Positions 1 to 12,475 are shown, counted from the stretch's first letter. The stretch: 64,000 nucleotides of DNA from Acanthosepion lycidas (GCA_963932145.1 OZ010600.1:51714157-51778156), one strand, 5' to 3'. Program-made: numbers and translations. The notes: a model not told the origin generated them from the sequence alone.

Positions 1-160
1 TGATCAACAATCTGAACAAGGTCAGCACTCTCAAGCCCTCAGTCACGATGACTTTTGACGTCATGCTAGCATGGCTATCAACCACCCCCAAGGGTTCTGT
101 CTACCCAATTTCACTCACATGGCTTGGGTCAACCCGTGGTATGGTTTTCAGGCTAACTGA

Positions 161-162
<2 letters not shown>

Positions 163-242
<80 letters not shown>

Positions 243-260
243 TAGATATAGATATATATC
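163..260. repeat. (TA)n followed by (GA)n microsatellite
   Basis: A run of about 50 bases of TA changes abruptly to about 30 bases of GA, then decays to GATATA. Short open frames here encode only YIYI and ERER runs and are not genes. The same TA-then-GA order recurs at 787 and 8126. Confidence 0.97.
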
Positions 261-269
261 CTGGTATAG

Positions 270-465
270 GATTGGTGTAGATGGAATAAAATTCCAATAA
301 CCAAAAATGCTATTCTTAAAAAAGTGCTCAATACAGAGTAGAGTAAATAAATAAAGCATTCAACACCATCATTCGAGAAGACACCAGAAGTGTTGAAACA
401 AAATGGCTATTTTTCTGGTGATGTTATAACATGTTTATGTTATAATTTTTGAATAAATAATAAAA

Positions 466-529
<64 letters not shown>

Positions 530-530
530 G
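270..530. repeat. Interspersed repeat with (TA)n tail, copy 1
   Basis: Contains aagtgctcaatacagagtag, then GTTGAAACAAAATGGC and a TTATAACATGTTTATGTTATAA-type inverted motif that runs into a long (TA)n tract at 472-527. The first block recurs at 50146, and the second at 3709. It is probably one cephalopod mobile family with a simple-repeat tail; its class cannot be decided by eye. Confidence 0.6.
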
Positions 531-781
531 TGTATTTGGGAAGCAATCACTCATTTATACAAGTTTTGTTGAAAATGACTGACAAGGTACAAACTTGTTA
601 CTGTTATTCACACAATTACATTCTTTGTTGGATGCCAGGTCATGTAATTTAATAATTGTGGATTTGGGAAGCAATTCCTCTTTTATACAATTTTCATTAA
701 AAATGGCCTGGCAGCCAACAAGAAAAGTAATTGCAAGAATAACACTAAGTTGAACTACAGTCAGTCATTTTTAGCAAAACT

Positions 782-786
<5 letters not shown>

Positions 787-843
<57 letters not shown>

Positions 844-880
844 GAGAGAGAGAGAGAGACAGAGAGAGAGACAGAGAATC
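787..880. repeat. (TA)n(GA)n microsatellite
   Basis: About 50 bases of TA followed by interrupted GA/CAGA. No coding content. Confidence 0.97.
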
Positions 881-1413
881 GCGCACCAAGAAATACAAGA
901 TGTTTAATTGTTATTACATTTATTGGTCAATTTTAGTAAAACATTTTTTAATATATGGCACAGGTATTTTGCTCACCTAATTTAGACGGATGACAGTAGG
1001 ATTCCAAAGTAGATCATCTAAAGTCAGATACCAAATTCATTGCATTCTGTAGGTTGTTTTCTTCTCGGATACAAAAGTAAGTGAAGGACAACTTAAAATG
1101 ATGTGACATTAATACAAAATCTTTGGAAGAGTTTGCAAAATCCAAACTTAAATGTAGAACATCATTGGACTTCACACTGCTTAAAGTGTTTAAGTATGAA
1201 GTCTTATAATATTTTAATCCAAAATTAAAGGAAAGGCCTAACACAAACACAATTGGCAATGATTTTGACATTTTGGCATCAAAGCAAGAAGTAAAGCAGC
1301 ACTTATGCAGCTGCAGGATGTTTCTGATGTAATAGAAAAATAATGAAGTATGCACTTGCCTTTATTGTGCAAAAATAGGATTTAGGTAACCTTGACATAC
1401 TATTCTTTCATTA

Positions 1414-2360
1414 CAGTGGTGTTCATCTTATACAAAGCCCAATAGCCACTCGATGTAGAGGGTTTCAAAGTAACTGATATTTGTGGAATATAACAGTTCA
1501 CCCTAGACTTGCAAGGATTGTAGTGATTGGGAATCATTCTCTTGGGAGTTGCTTCTACAAGGCAGCTGGAAATAAGCTGTTTGAATAGAATTTACATCTC
1601 ATCAGTGGGATATGAAGGAAATGAGGGTGGTTCACTAGAATGTGCATGGCATCGTGGGTCTTAGCTGTGAAGGTTAGGAGTGGTGGAATAAGGAATATAG
1701 TTCATCTGAACATTCACCATGGAAATAGCAATAGAACAGTGATAGACTTGTGATGTCTCGCCTATGAGAAAGGGGTTGCTGAGTGGAAAATAATTCATTG
1801 TCTACAAGGACATGGAGAGACTTTTGAACTCTATCAAGAGTGGAAAGTGAGGACTGGGCAGCTCCTGCCCATATATGGCAGCAGTATTCCCTTTTTGGCT
1901 TGATCTGGCTCTTGTAAAGGTAAAGAATAGGAAGAGGAGTGAGGTACTTGCTGGAGTGGGTCAGGGAACCAACAATTTTTCCAGCATCTTTAGTGATGGC
2001 TCATAAGTACAAGTTCCATTTGAGGTCTGGGTTGAGCTTATGTCCCAATAGGTGCCCAAAGCACAGGACCTCCTTGAAGAGACACCCATTCATTATGATT
2101 GGTAAAAGTTCTGGGTCCAATCAGTGATGGTGGGAGGTCAATAGTTTGATCATTGAGACATTGAATGTGACCAGCCAGTTTTTTACCCACTGAACTGCTA
2201 GAGTTAGACCAGAGGAGAAATTAGCTGTCAAGCTCTGGTCATCTAGAATTTTGGGGGTGTTTCCGCAAAATACCTGCATACAGACAGAAAATGAATTCAG
2301 TAAATATTCAAAAATAGATGTAAAAGAAGGATGTGTCTTCTCACTGAACTTATTCAACAT
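1414..2360 (-). mobile_element. Decayed Jockey/CR1-like LINE 3' fragment, family A
   Basis: Translated on the minus strand this gives broken reverse-transcriptase C-terminal sequence: WVKNWLVTFNVSMIK, then YCCHIWAGAAQSSLSTLDRV, then FYCYFHGECSDELYSLF, ending near 1414 in the complement of a 3' tail (GGTGAACACCACTG). Stops and frameshifts interrupt it. The same domain and tail recur on both strands across the window. It is not functional. Confidence 0.78.
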
Positions 2361-2444
2361 AGGTGATTCTGAGAGAATTAGAAGACATACCAGAATTCCT
2401 TATTGGTGACCACAACAATATAAGATATGACGTTCTACTCTACT

Positions 2445-2645
2445 TCAAACAAAAGGTTAGGAAGGAAGCCCCCATCAATGCTGGAAAGAGCAATAACTGG
2501 ACTTGCAAAACCATTTTTTCCTGAAAAATTGTTTTCATACAAAGATTTTATAAAATTCAACCTATGTTAGGTCTAGCTGTTTGGTTAGTGAATGTTGAAT
2601 GTTTCCTTATGAGAAAACGGCTAATATTAATATTACCATATTAAT
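2445..2645. repeat. Interspersed repeat, family R1 copy 1
   Basis: Shares the block GGTTAGGAAGGAAGCCCCCA, GGAAAGAGCAATA and a following CTGAAAAATTGTTTT segment with 7430-7480 and 57425-57610. Unclassified interspersed repeat; no coding potential seen. Confidence 0.65.
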
Positions 2646-2854
2646 TACTACTAACCAAATCCATGTTTATGAATATTTTCCTTAATAATAATTTTAAAAT
2701 AATTCAGCAAGCAATGTTATTTTATTTATGGCAACTGGATTTTTACTTTCCTGGTTTCCATTGTTCGATATGGGGCATCTGAAAAATGGCTCTTTTATTG
2801 TGATTGCTGTATCTTCTCTGCCTTTTAGCTGAGATCAAAGATCTTTACTTATCC

Positions 2855-3055
2855 AGTTCTCTCTTGTTCTCTTTCTCTCTCGTTCTCTTTCTCTCTCGTT
2901 CTCTTTCTCTCTTGTTCTCTCTCGTTCTCGTTCTCTCTCGTTCTCTTTCTCTCTCGTTCTCTCTCTTTCTCTCTTTCTCTTTCTCTCTCTCTCTTTCTCT
3001 TTCTCTCTCTCTCTCTCTATTTATTTCCCCTTATTTCTTTCATTCATTTTCTTGC
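2855..3055. repeat. Pyrimidine (CT-rich) microsatellite tract
   Basis: About 180 bases built from CTCTCGTT, CTTT and CTCT units on the + strand. The open frame over it encodes only SLSL/FSLF runs and is a shadow. Confidence 0.95.
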
Positions 3056-3277
3056 TGAAACCAAGTAGTGTCTTTTCCCCTCTTTCCACATGATCAAAAC
3101 AGAATAGTCCATTATTTATGATGTATTGGCAGGACGTAACGGTCGTGCCAACTAACAAAAGGAGAGACAAGTACAATTACAATAGGATAGTAATAAGAAA
3201 TAGATTAAGATTTAATAATGTAATTTTTTTGCCTTAATTTTTTTTTTATTTCTGATACATTTTTTATTTTTTTGCAG

Positions 3278-3364
3278 ATTCATATCATACAAGCAGGAAC
3301 CAACACCAATGGAAAAATATCATTTTATTGAGAAATATTTATGCAGTTGTACCAAGTTTAAATC
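3278..3364 (+). CDS. Possible upstream linker exon, doubtful
   Basis: A T-rich tract ending in tttgcag and a good donor (gtaagt) bound 87 bases, a multiple of three. Read in the phase-1 frame used by every downstream exon it has no stop and would join to the exon at 7572. A second frame is also open and contains KQEPTPMEKYHF, which looks more protein-like but would break the shared phase. No domain is present. It may be a real linker exon or a chance splice pair. Confidence 0.35.
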
Positions 3365-3639
3365 GTAAGTTATTTCCTTGATTATTATAGCTGTAGTAGT
3401 AATGTAGTTTAAATATGTGAAGAGTTGAGATTATAAATAGTCTCCCCTTGACAAATATATGCATTTTGTATGATTACTTAAGTATTAGCCACTTTGATAT
3501 ATGATTTTACAACAGTAACTACTATTTTTGTTTTAAAATGGTATGACTTCATTATCAAGCTTTTTGAATTTTCCTATACTTGTATTTTGATTGGTCAATC
3601 TAGCTTTTGTAACAACGTTTCTCCTTGCAAAGGATTGTT

Positions 3640-3785
3640 AATTAATTTGAAACTTTTAAAACCATTTATTTTACATTCAACATCATCACTTGATAAGACA
3701 CCGAGGATGTTGAAACAAAATGGCTATTTTTGTAGTGATTTTATAACATATTTATGTTATAAATTTTTTTTAAAATAAATAATTT

Positions 3786-3850
<65 letters not shown>
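3640..3850. repeat. Interspersed repeat with (GT)n tail, copy 2 of the 270 family
   Basis: GACACCGAGGATGTTGAAAC and AAAATGGCTATTTTT match 375-420, followed by the TTATAACATATTTATGTTAT hairpin and then TA and about 30 (GT) units up to 3850. Confidence 0.65.
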
Positions 3851-3851
<1 letters not shown>

Positions 3852-5563
3852 TTAAAGAAAAACAGACCACTTTAAGGCTCCATTGTAATAATTTATTTCA
3901 CCAGAGATCTTTAAAAGGACGCTGGATCATCAGACATCAATTCCAACAGGTGAAACAAAAAAAGGAAATGAAAATTTACACTTTTGACGGGTAGTATTAA
4001 GTTTATGTAATTTAACAGAGAGGGTAGCAAGGAGTGGTGTGAGAGACTGGTCAAGTTTAGAGAGGGTTTATTTTAATATTTCTATCATACTCAGTATGGA
4101 GGAAGGAGGGAACAGACATTGACCTATTTAATTGGTTAACTTAACAGAAATGATATGTTGAAAAAGGAGAGAAGAGAGGAAAAAGAAAAAAGAAAGAAGG
4201 GGGAAATAGAGAAAGATGTATTTAGGCTTTATGGAGGAAGAGGAGGGGTGGTATAGTTTTAGCAATTTAGGTAAAAAACAGATTTTAACATTTGATAGTG
4301 ATTTAAATGTTTAAAAAAAATCCATGAAGAAATTAATTTGTTGCTTGCTAGCAATTTAAATATTTAACTCTTTTACAAATAATTTAGGGATTTAATATGA
4401 GTTAAATACTATATTTAAAAACATATTAATAAAAACACATTAAAAAATATTTAAAAAATAAAAAATTTACTAATAGTAATCTTTTAATATTGTAAATGAC
4501 TGTTAAGGTAACATCTTTATCAGTTTGAGTCTAATTCCTGAATGTAATTTGTAACTATTTTTAAATGGGCAATTTTTCTTACTTAAAGTTTAGGTTTCAA
4601 ATTAAGATGGTATAATATTTGAAGGTAATATTAAAAAAAATTGTTTTTCCATATATATATCACATATACACTTATGTAAATCTCACATATACATATGTTC
4701 ATTTACATGTGAAATTACACACATAGGCACACATATATGTATTGATATACACAGGTACTTATGTATATTCATATATAAATACTTACACAAATATTTACAC
4801 ATATTTATATTTATATCTATTTAATTTTTTCTTTAAATTTCACAGTTAATGTTTAACATTAGGTGGTGACATAAGTGTTTAAATACAAAAAAAATTTTAA
4901 TCTTAATACTTTTACTATCAAGACTGATAGTTAAAGAGTAATATATTTAAATTTAAATTAAATTATCAATTTAAAATGAAATTACCTCCAGATGATAAAA
5001 AATTTCAATTTCATAATTCTAATTAGAGAATATTTAGAGAGAAAATAAGATTAAACATTAATAAAAGAATTTTATGTCCTTCCATTAGAATACTCTCTCT
5101 CTATATATATAAGACAATTCTATACCCATATATACCTATATATGCATATGTATTCATATTACTATATCCTACATATATTCACACATATTACATATACAAA
5201 TTCACAAATACTTACATTTATATATATATATATATATACATATATATATACAGACCACATGCAATCCTATATACATGACACAATATATATCTACATAAAA
5301 ATACCTACCTAAACTTACGAATACACATATACACATATATATTTTTTACATAAGCACCTACAATACATACACATGTCTATATACACCCTTATACAAATGC
5401 ATATCCATATACACATAAAACTATGTATCAATGTCCAAGTTCATCTACACATTTGTATACATACAATTATGTATCCACATCCATGTTCATGCAATCATTT
5501 CCAAATCCAAAAATAACAATATTTTCCTTTCTATATAGTTTTTTCTAAATATATTTAGTTATA
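3851..5563. other. AT-rich intron without recognised gene
   Basis: Purine-rich stretch near 4140-4250, then strongly AT-rich DNA. From about 4640 to 5500 it is cryptically simple (ACATATACAC-like steps, no fixed period). No domain, RNA gene or exon was seen. Confidence 0.7.
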
Positions 5564-5565
5564 TT

Positions 5566-5860
5566 GAGATGGTTTCAATGTCTACATTTAAAAATTAACT
5601 CGTTATGTTGGTTCAGTAATATATCCGGATCTTTATGTTTTATCATTAGGATGTTCTCTTTTATATACAGGTCACATCGGTCTCTGAAATTTATTGGAGT
5701 TCGAGCCCTAGAGACGATTTTCCATTTTACTTGTGGGGTTAAGCTGTTCTCCAACAAATCCCAATAATGTTTTGATAGTGCTGTTTGGTGTTTTTTAGAT
5801 CTATTTGTGAAGGACTGGTGATGGTTATAAAACTGTTGCTTCCAATTTCCCGCAGATATT
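5566..5860 (-). mobile_element. Retroelement protein fragment with Cys/His motif
   Basis: The minus strand reads in pieces through IGSNSFITITSPSQIDLKN, a VKWKIVSRARTP segment, CDLYIKENILMI, LLNQHNELIFKCRHRN. The order WKI...C-x-L...E...LLN-R-E-x-x-x-KCRHxN is familiar from proteins of repetitive retroelements in molluscs and cnidarians. Class is not certain. The piece is frameshifted and lacks a start. Confidence 0.6.
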
Positions 5861-5913
5861 CTTATATATATCTTTTTCTGTTCTATATTTTCCTTGGGGA
5901 AAAATTGTAGCTT

Positions 5914-5917
<4 letters not shown>

Positions 5918-5952
<35 letters not shown>
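5918..5952. repeat. (TA)n microsatellite
   Basis: About 17 TA units. The text just after it (GTGTGAAACAGACTGT) is shared with 6759-6775. Confidence 0.95.
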
Positions 5953-5957
<5 letters not shown>

Positions 5958-6870
5958 TGAAGTGTGAAACAGACTGTCGCTACTCAGTGTTAAACTCAGT
6001 GTCTATACTTTGTTTTTACACATGCTCTATCCCTGATATTGACCACTTTTACACATAAATATAGCATACCCCAAAACTATATTTTTTATCATATATATGT
6101 GTGTGAGAGTGTGTGTGAATATGTGTGTAAAATGATTTTGTTTATGAATTCTTATGTCCTTTAGGAGATTGTATCTCCAACACTAACAATCAACAAACAT
6201 TATATTCTTACATTGGTTACACAAGTACTACACTCTCTTGAAGGTTAACATGTCATTTGTCAAAATTTGGTGCAATTTGTGCACATGTAGTCAATATCTT
6301 AGTTATTACTTATGATGATGATGATACACATATAGCATATTTTCTTTATTGAGAATTCTTGAATAGGAAGGTTAATAGATGTAATACACACTGTTTAAAG
6401 TAAAAGTAAAATTGAGGCATCTATTTCAAATACACGTATCTACTATGAAACTTGAGTAATGTCTCAAGCTGTCCTTTGTTAAGTGTTGACATTTTTTGCC
6501 CTACCTGGGTAATCTGGACATTGAGAACTTTACTTTAACTGCATAGGTATGTGTTTGTCTTTCGGTCTTTTTTTTCTTTCCTTGTTAAGGATTTTTTCTT
6601 GACTCAGGTGTTCAGTCATCTGGCAAGCTGTCTGTTGATCATACTAACATTGTTATCTTTTCTTTAGTATATATTTATATATATATATATAATTTCTTTA
6701 GAAATTAAAAATTTCATGCTTGAATACATTCTTCAATTGACCTGAAGATTGCATTCAAGTATGAAACAGACTGTTCATGCATATTGTCGACTTCAGTGTG
6801 CCCTTTTATATTTACATACACTCTGTCTCTGATACTGAGTATTTTCACCAATAGATATAGCATATATTAA
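5953..6870. repeat. Pair of direct repeats around 5953 and 6742
   Basis: About 115 bases at 5953-6068 and 6745-6867 share GAAACAGACTGT, TTTACA..CTCT.TC..TGATA and ATATAGCATA. Both copies lie near TA tracts. Probably two copies of one interspersed element; no coding potential. Confidence 0.6.
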
Positions 6871-6879
6871 TACTAGATT

Positions 6880-7170
6880 TGCAACAAGGTCTCACCAATT
6901 CACAGTTGAATTGGCAAGATGTAGCCATAAGTTCTAAGCTAAGTTTCTTTTCTCACACTTCTCACTTATGGAATACTCTTCTGGCTCTATGCTTTCCAAC
7001 CAACTCTGATCTTCAAAAATTTAAATGCATTGTCAATTGTCATGTACTCCCTTCCTGATTACTCTTCTATTGTTCTCACTCCTTAATAATGTTTTGTTTT
7101 CTAATTTTTTCACATGCAGTAACCCCTTGTGTTTCAATGGCTTTACTGCCTTGCATGGGTTGAATTTGAT
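6880..7170 (+). mobile_element. LINE 3' fragment, family B, plus strand
   Basis: Degenerate coding text (CATAAGTTCTAAGCTAAGTT..., TTATGGAATACTCTTCTGGC) parallels the LINE C-terminus at 32280-32420, then a 3' tail with AACCCCTTGTGTTTCAATGG, GCCTTGCATGGGTTG and an A-run. Non-functional. Confidence 0.7.
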
Positions 7171-7571
7171 TAGAAAAAAATAATATTTACAATATATATA
7201 ATTTCTTTAGATATATATATAAAATAAATAAATATACTTGCCTAATCTGAGGAAGAAATGTACCTAATCAATGATAAATGTCAACAAAATCACAAAGAAC
7301 TTTACCAAATAAAAGAAACCACATCATTTGAAGGCTCCCAAAATCAGTAACAACTAAAATGGATAGCACATGTAAGTCAAAAGGAAATTGATAACATAAT
7401 GAAGATGTTGAGATTCCACACTACTTGAAACAAAAGGTTAGGAAGGAAACCCCCATCAATACTGGAAAGAGCAATAGCAATTAATAAAAATGTGTAATAA
7501 TAAAAATGTTTCACCTCATAATCTTAAAAAAAAAATTATTTCAGGATTTAATTTCATTTTTATCTTTCCAG

Positions 7572-7616
7572 ATTTTATGACAACTTGGGTCAACCAGGAA
7601 AAATCCACCATCCTGA
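7572..7616 (+). CDS. Short linker exon upstream of the first CBM14 domain
   Basis: Forty-five bases between tctttccag and gtaagt, phase 1-1, read as about 15 residues including FMTTWVNQEKSTIL. It joins in frame to the alpha-type domain exon at 9385, the junction codon being AGT (Ser). The support is the matching phase, strong splice signals and position. There is no domain of its own, and a chance pair cannot be excluded. Confidence 0.6.
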
Positions 7617-7734
7617 GTAAGTAAGAAAATACTAGAACCTATTTTAATTTCCATCTACCAAAGCATAGAACATTAAAAGATATAATTGTCATTGCATCAA
7701 ATTTGTCTTTAAATTTGTAGAGTAAATCTTTTTT

Positions 7735-7790
7735 TTTTTTTGCTTTAATTCTTTTTAGGGTTGGGTTGGGTTGGGTTTGGGTTGGATTGG
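7735..7790. repeat. T-run and GGGTT-rich short repeat
   Basis: Several GGGTT/GGGTTT units in a row after a T-run. It resembles degenerate simple repeat, not an array of the TTAGGG telomere unit. Confidence 0.7.
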
Positions 7791-8125
7791 CAAATTCTTT
7801 TCTCACAAATTCTTTTTCTGCACTGCATAAAACATGACACAAAAATTCTTCTTAATCCATAATTAAAAACTATTTAACTATTATTAAAAAGAATTGAAAA
7901 GAATTGTCATATAACTATTTAGAAATTACTAGAAAAGTGGCCATAAAATATAATGGGATTCAGTACCTAAGGATCAGCCATTCTGTCAAGGATCAGAGTT
8001 TCTGTGTATTCTACGTAAGGACCAGAGTGTCACTTCTTGATACTTCTTTCAAGGATCACTTTTTACAGATATAACCAAAAATATTTTGGTTATATCTGAA
8101 TTTTTAAATACACACACACGCGCAT

Positions 8126-8132
8126 ATATATA

Positions 8133-8226
<94 letters not shown>

Positions 8227-8245
8227 AAGAGAGAGAGATAAATCA
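8126..8245. repeat. (TA)n(GA)n microsatellite
   Basis: About 70 bases of TA then 38 bases of GA. Minus-strand open frames with SLSL and YIYI runs are artefacts of it. Confidence 0.97.
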
Positions 8246-8924
8246 AACAACCAGATATAAGCAAACATATATACATGTGTTGGTGTGCATACACAGGCAA
8301 GCAAATAATATCAGTGCTTGATGTGGTTAGAGAGAGCAAAGATATATATTAATAAATATACATTTACATATACCTACGTTTTGGTGTGTGACTTAAGTTT
8401 TGCTGGTTTTCCAGCTCATCGGGCATAAAGTATATCTTATGTTTTTATAAAATATAAGATACACTTTGTGTGTACATATACATATATGTAGGTATATATA
8501 TATATATATATATATATTTTAAATAAAAACAGACCACTATCTATCTATATATATATTATTAATACAAGTGAAAGGTTTGACTTTGTTGAGATGTTTCATC
8601 CTCTAATCCTGCAATGGACAAAATGTATCAGCCAAGATAAGATTTACTTTTGTCTTTATTCATATATTTGACATATACACACATGAACACATGCATATAT
8701 AGACACACATACACCTGCACAAACACACACTCATGCACAGACAAAAAGAGAAAAAAATAAAATTAACATCAATAATAAGAGCATCCCAACATCCTGAAAA
8801 GGACACAGCATATAAAAAGAAAGACATGATTATGTTATAATAGATGTAAACAAATTTGCCAATTTATTACATTCATGCATGATATAAACATAACATTTTG
8901 GCTTTGGGGTGTCGCTTTAGGATA

Positions 8925-9025
8925 AGGGTTATCTAGAGGTCAAATGACATTTACAGTCATTTAGGGGTCAAATGACATTTACAGTCATTTACGTGTCAAA
9001 TGTCATTTTAGGACAGGGGTCATTT
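8925..9025. repeat. Short tandem repeat, about 27-bp unit
   Basis: GGTCAAATGACATTTACAGT occurs twice, followed by a variant with TGTCAAATGTCATTTTAGG. Three units in all, within the intron before the first CBM14 exon. Confidence 0.75.
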
Positions 9026-9109
9026 TAGGATATTTTTTCAGGATAGGGATCATTGTTTAAAGTTGAGAAAGTATTATTATATTGTGAGCAATAACAAAGC
9101 AGTACTAAA

Positions 9110-9312
9110 TAAGACTTAGACAAGATATCTCTCAACATGTTCAGTGGAATGAGAATGATGTACACTATGGATTAAGTAATAGATTCAGTTCAAAATTCTC
9201 TGATGATTACCTGGAGTCATAAGCATCTGATGAAGAACACAACAGCCGAATCATTGTGATAATAATGACAAAGATGAAAACAATAATCTGCTTGTAAATA
9301 ATGATCAATTTA
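9110..9312. mobile_element. MITE family M1, copy 1 (degenerate)
   Basis: Contains CTGATGAAGAACACAACAGC followed by ATTGTGATAATAATGACAAA and GATGAAAACAATAATCTG, matching the right ends of copies at 28964-29191 and 53281-53500. The left terminus is not clear here. It ends shortly before the first CBM14 exon. Confidence 0.6.
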
Positions 9313-9384
9313 CAGATGGTAAAATCTAAAATATCTCCATATATAAATATCAATGCTTCTATTCTTTTTCTTTCTTTCTCCTAG

Positions 9385-9549
9385 GTGAATGTATCTACAA
9401 AGAAGATGGCCTTTATCCTCACCCACAACGATGTGATGCTTTTATTCAATGCTATGAATGGCAAACATTTGTTAAGAAATGTTCAAACAACTTGCACTTC
9501 AATCTAAACAGCAAGCGATGTGATCACCCTGATAATGCCATGTGTGCAG
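9385..9549 (+). CDS. Chitin-binding Peritrophin-A (CBM14) domain exon 1, alpha subtype
   Basis: This 165-base phase 1-1 exon encodes one complete domain. It begins ECIYKEDGLYPHPQRC and ends RCDHPDNAMC, with six cysteines spaced C-X13-C-X5-C-X9-C-X12-C-X7-C, which fits the Pfam CBM_14 consensus. Family knowledge: the six cysteines form three disulfides and aromatic residues contact chitin; YEWQTF and the conserved Tyr before HP are candidate contacts. It belongs with the exon at 44010 (KEDG, WQTFVK, RCD shared), called alpha here, and is distinct from the five FILCFNQ-type domains. Acceptor is ttctcctag, donor gtgagg. Confidence 0.93.
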
Positions 9550-10210
9550 GTGAGGCAAATTCAGCTCAATATGATCGGTCTCTGTCAAGGTTAATAATAG
9601 AAGTAGTAGTTTCCTACTGTTTTCTAAGGTAGTTTGGAGGAGTGGTTTGCTCAATTGTTCATTTAGCTACCATCTTTTATATCAACTATCATGACATTCC
9701 AGTGATATGAGATTTTTGTCAAAAAAAACTGGTAATGAGACAAACAAAGGGACAATTTGATTCATGCTTTTACCAATAGTATTAGTGGTAAGTGTAGAAT
9801 TTGAACTACTTATGCTAGTTCAATTTACTTGTGCAACCTAGCAACTTTTATACCCTTCCCATCACTATCACCCTAAAGTGTTAGAAAATCTAGTTATGAG
9901 ATTGAGTGATTTGTATTTTATGGTTTATCAACCCTTTGTGGGTTATTTAAATCAAAAATATACCTTGGACTGTAAGAATAATTGTTTTTTTATTTGCAAG
10001 TGAATATTGCATTAATAATTTTTTGGAGATAACTGATTTTTTCTAGATACAAGTCCTACTATTTAAACCATAAATGGATTCATATATTTCCCAAGGGTAT
10101 TTGTGCATAAGTGAATGCAATGAACCTGACTGTAGTTTGAACTCTGTTCTCCAATTTCAAATTCCAAGCATAGTGCCAAAGAGATGCTGCTATGTAAAAG
10201 TAACAATACA
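9550..10210. other. Intron part with nothing recognised
   Basis: AT-rich intronic DNA after the first domain exon. No open frame with a domain, no clear repeat. Confidence 0.6.
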
Positions 10211-10214
10211 AGGC

Positions 10215-10500
10215 AAAGACGTTTTTTTTTACAGTGATGTTCACCCTGTACAAGACCCGGGAGCCACTTGAGATAGAGGGTTACAGATTAGGAGGCACAG
10301 TTTATGCAGATATGTGGGGAAGATAATAGATAATAGTTAATGGTGAACAGGTTAAAATTGTAGTAACTGGCAAAACATCCTCTTGGCAGTTGGTTCCACA
10401 GAACAGCAGTTCCTTAACTTTCTTTCTTGTGTTCCTGAAGTTGTTGCCTAAGTAGTCCCTGTAAGTGTCAAATAGTTTTAAAAACAAGTACGATGACTCA
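10215..10500 (-). mobile_element. LINE 3' fragment, family A, minus strand
   Basis: Starts with TTTTTTTTTACAGTGATGTT then CACCCTGTACAAGACCCGGG, the complement of the tail seen at 12030-12080, and continues into decayed coding text (GTTCCACAGAACAGCAGTTC). Truncated. Confidence 0.72.
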
Positions 10501-11599
10501 GACTACCATCTACTGGTCACTGGTAGTTATAGTTCAAATCAAATAAAAAAGGTAAGAAACGACAGCTCAAATACTATTATATTTAACAATTTCATTGTAT
10601 CAGTACAATCATTGGAGGTTCTTATTTATTGTTTTAATCTCAACACTTGTTGCATGTGTCATAAACCTGTACAATGAATTATTCTGTCGTCATGTCAACA
10701 TAAGGCATTATTCAAAACCAATCAGAAAGTTTTCCTTATGTTAACAACATAATAATGAAATATCTAATAAGTAAAAGAGATAAATACTTTTATTTTGTTA
10801 TTAGGTTAAGGGTCATTGTTTGGCATTGAGAAGGTGTAATGTGTTCACAAACAAAAACTGAAAATGTTGAATTGGCTGAGAAAATAGACAAACAAAAACA
10901 TAAAATGAATCAAGATAGAAATTTTTATTCCATGGGGACTTTTTGTCTAGAGAAAATTTCAAGGAATATTCCTGAAAGAAAGGGCAAATTCACAGAATGT
11001 TCTTAAGAATCTCTGTAAAGAATGAAGAAATATTTGAATTAATTCTGTTGGGAGTTAAAGTGTGAGATGCGTTATCTAAACCATATGCATCTATTACACA
11101 GAGTGCTAACTTTAGCATCCTATCCTGATCTCAGCCTGAAGTGAAAGAGAGAACAACACTAGCCTCTTGCAATTTACAGTATCCATGCTCCCAGTTTTTT
11201 TTTCTTTTAACACATGGCCAAAGACTGAAAAGAGGTTGCAGCTGCTGACAGGGTTATCAATGCATGAGCGTCTAGGTTAACGTCTGCTACAATTTCTTTT
11301 CTGTTAGCTTTCTTTGGATAATTTTATTTGTAATGATTTAAAAGTGACATTCTGGTTACTGATTTAGCCAATTAGAAACCTCTAAACTAGCAATAAGAAG
11401 CAGGGTTTTACTGAACAAACTAGATAAAAGGGGTTAGTCATTAGGCTGGGAAGATCTAAAAAAACAAATGAAAACTCATTTCCCAGAATCTTGGAACCAG
11501 TGGACAACAAACTTTAAGACAAAATCCTTATCCATTAATATGTATCTGGACATTAATGTATAAGCAATATTGTCTTGTTGGGTATGACCTGTTTCATAT

Positions 11600-12085
11600 T
11601 AAGTTGAACTCCTATATATGATCTACTGACAAAGGTGCAGTTAAAATAATTGGCTCCCTGTGCCACTTTGGTCAATACCAGAATCTTCATGCTATCATCT
11701 GCCTTTATAAGAGACAGATCAGGGCTACTTTCAGGAAAGTGCTTGGACAAACTACATTCCTTGGTTCCACTAGGTCTAACCTTCATGGCTAGGGCCCGCC
11801 ATGCCACTTACATAGTAGCAATCCACTTATATATCCTCTGTATTCCATTGATAAGAAATAAATTCCACTCAAATAGCTTCTTCCCGCTAATTGCTGCTCT
11901 GTAGAACAGACACAAGAGGAAGTTTCACCAATCACTACAATCTTAGCCTGTTCAAGTCTAGAGTCAACCATTATCTTCCCCTCTTATCCATGTAAACTAC
12001 CCCTTAGCATAACCTTGTACATTGAGTCGTCCCTAGGCCTTGTACAGGGTGAACCTTGCTGTAAAAAAAAAAAAAAAAAAAATCA
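11600..12085 (+). mobile_element. LINE 3' fragment, family A, plus strand
   Basis: Decayed C-terminal coding text (GGACAAACTACATTCCTTGG; AGGGCCCGCCATGCCACTTA) and the 3' tail CCTTGTACAGGGTGAACCTT followed by an A-run at 12062-12081. It parallels 59690-60065 closely. Not functional. Confidence 0.78.
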
Positions 12086-12316
12086 TGTTTTCTTATCAAT
12101 GCTTCTTCTCTTTATTATGTTAACGGATAAAATTCATGAGGTTAGTGACACTATTGTAGAAAATGTAACCAATAAAATTGCAAAATTAATTGTTCCTATA
12201 ATTTGTAATGGTATGGATAAACTATTATTAAATATTTATGAATGACTAAGTAAACATACTTAGCATTTGTAATTTTTAATTAAACCTTCATTTTTTTTCT
12301 TTTCTTTTTAATAAAG

Positions 12317-12475
12317 TGAAAGACAGAATGCCTTTAGTTACACTTAATTACAACACCATTGTCAAGATTCCAAGTCAACAGAGCCCAGATTCAAACAATG
12401 TTCTGAATAGTACACCAGTTACAATGTCGGAGAAGACACCAGTTGAGAGTTCTCCAAAATATCCTACTTTAGAAG
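12317..12475 (+). CDS. Ser/Thr/Pro-rich linker exon ending in KYPTLEG
   Basis: A 159-base phase 1-1 exon (53 codons) between ttaataaag and gtatga. It has no cysteine and is rich in Ser, Thr, Pro, Asn and Val, with segments such as PSQQSPDSNNVL and TPVESSPKYPTLEG. It should form an extended, possibly O-glycosylated spacer between the alpha domain at 9385 and the beta domain at 13287. Its YPTLEG end matches the YPTIEG end of the giant exon at 53586, which occupies the same place in the second alpha-linker-beta set. Confidence 0.82.

Noticed and set aside
101..359. Open frames rich in YIYI, SLSL or ERER (also near 750, 2804, 8104, 44917, 56354)
   Set aside because: Products of translating (TA)n, (GA)n and (CT)n microsatellites.
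7740..7790. GGGTT run as an interstitial telomere
   Set aside because: Units are GGGTT and GGGTTT with no TTAGGG array; a decayed simple repeat is simpler.
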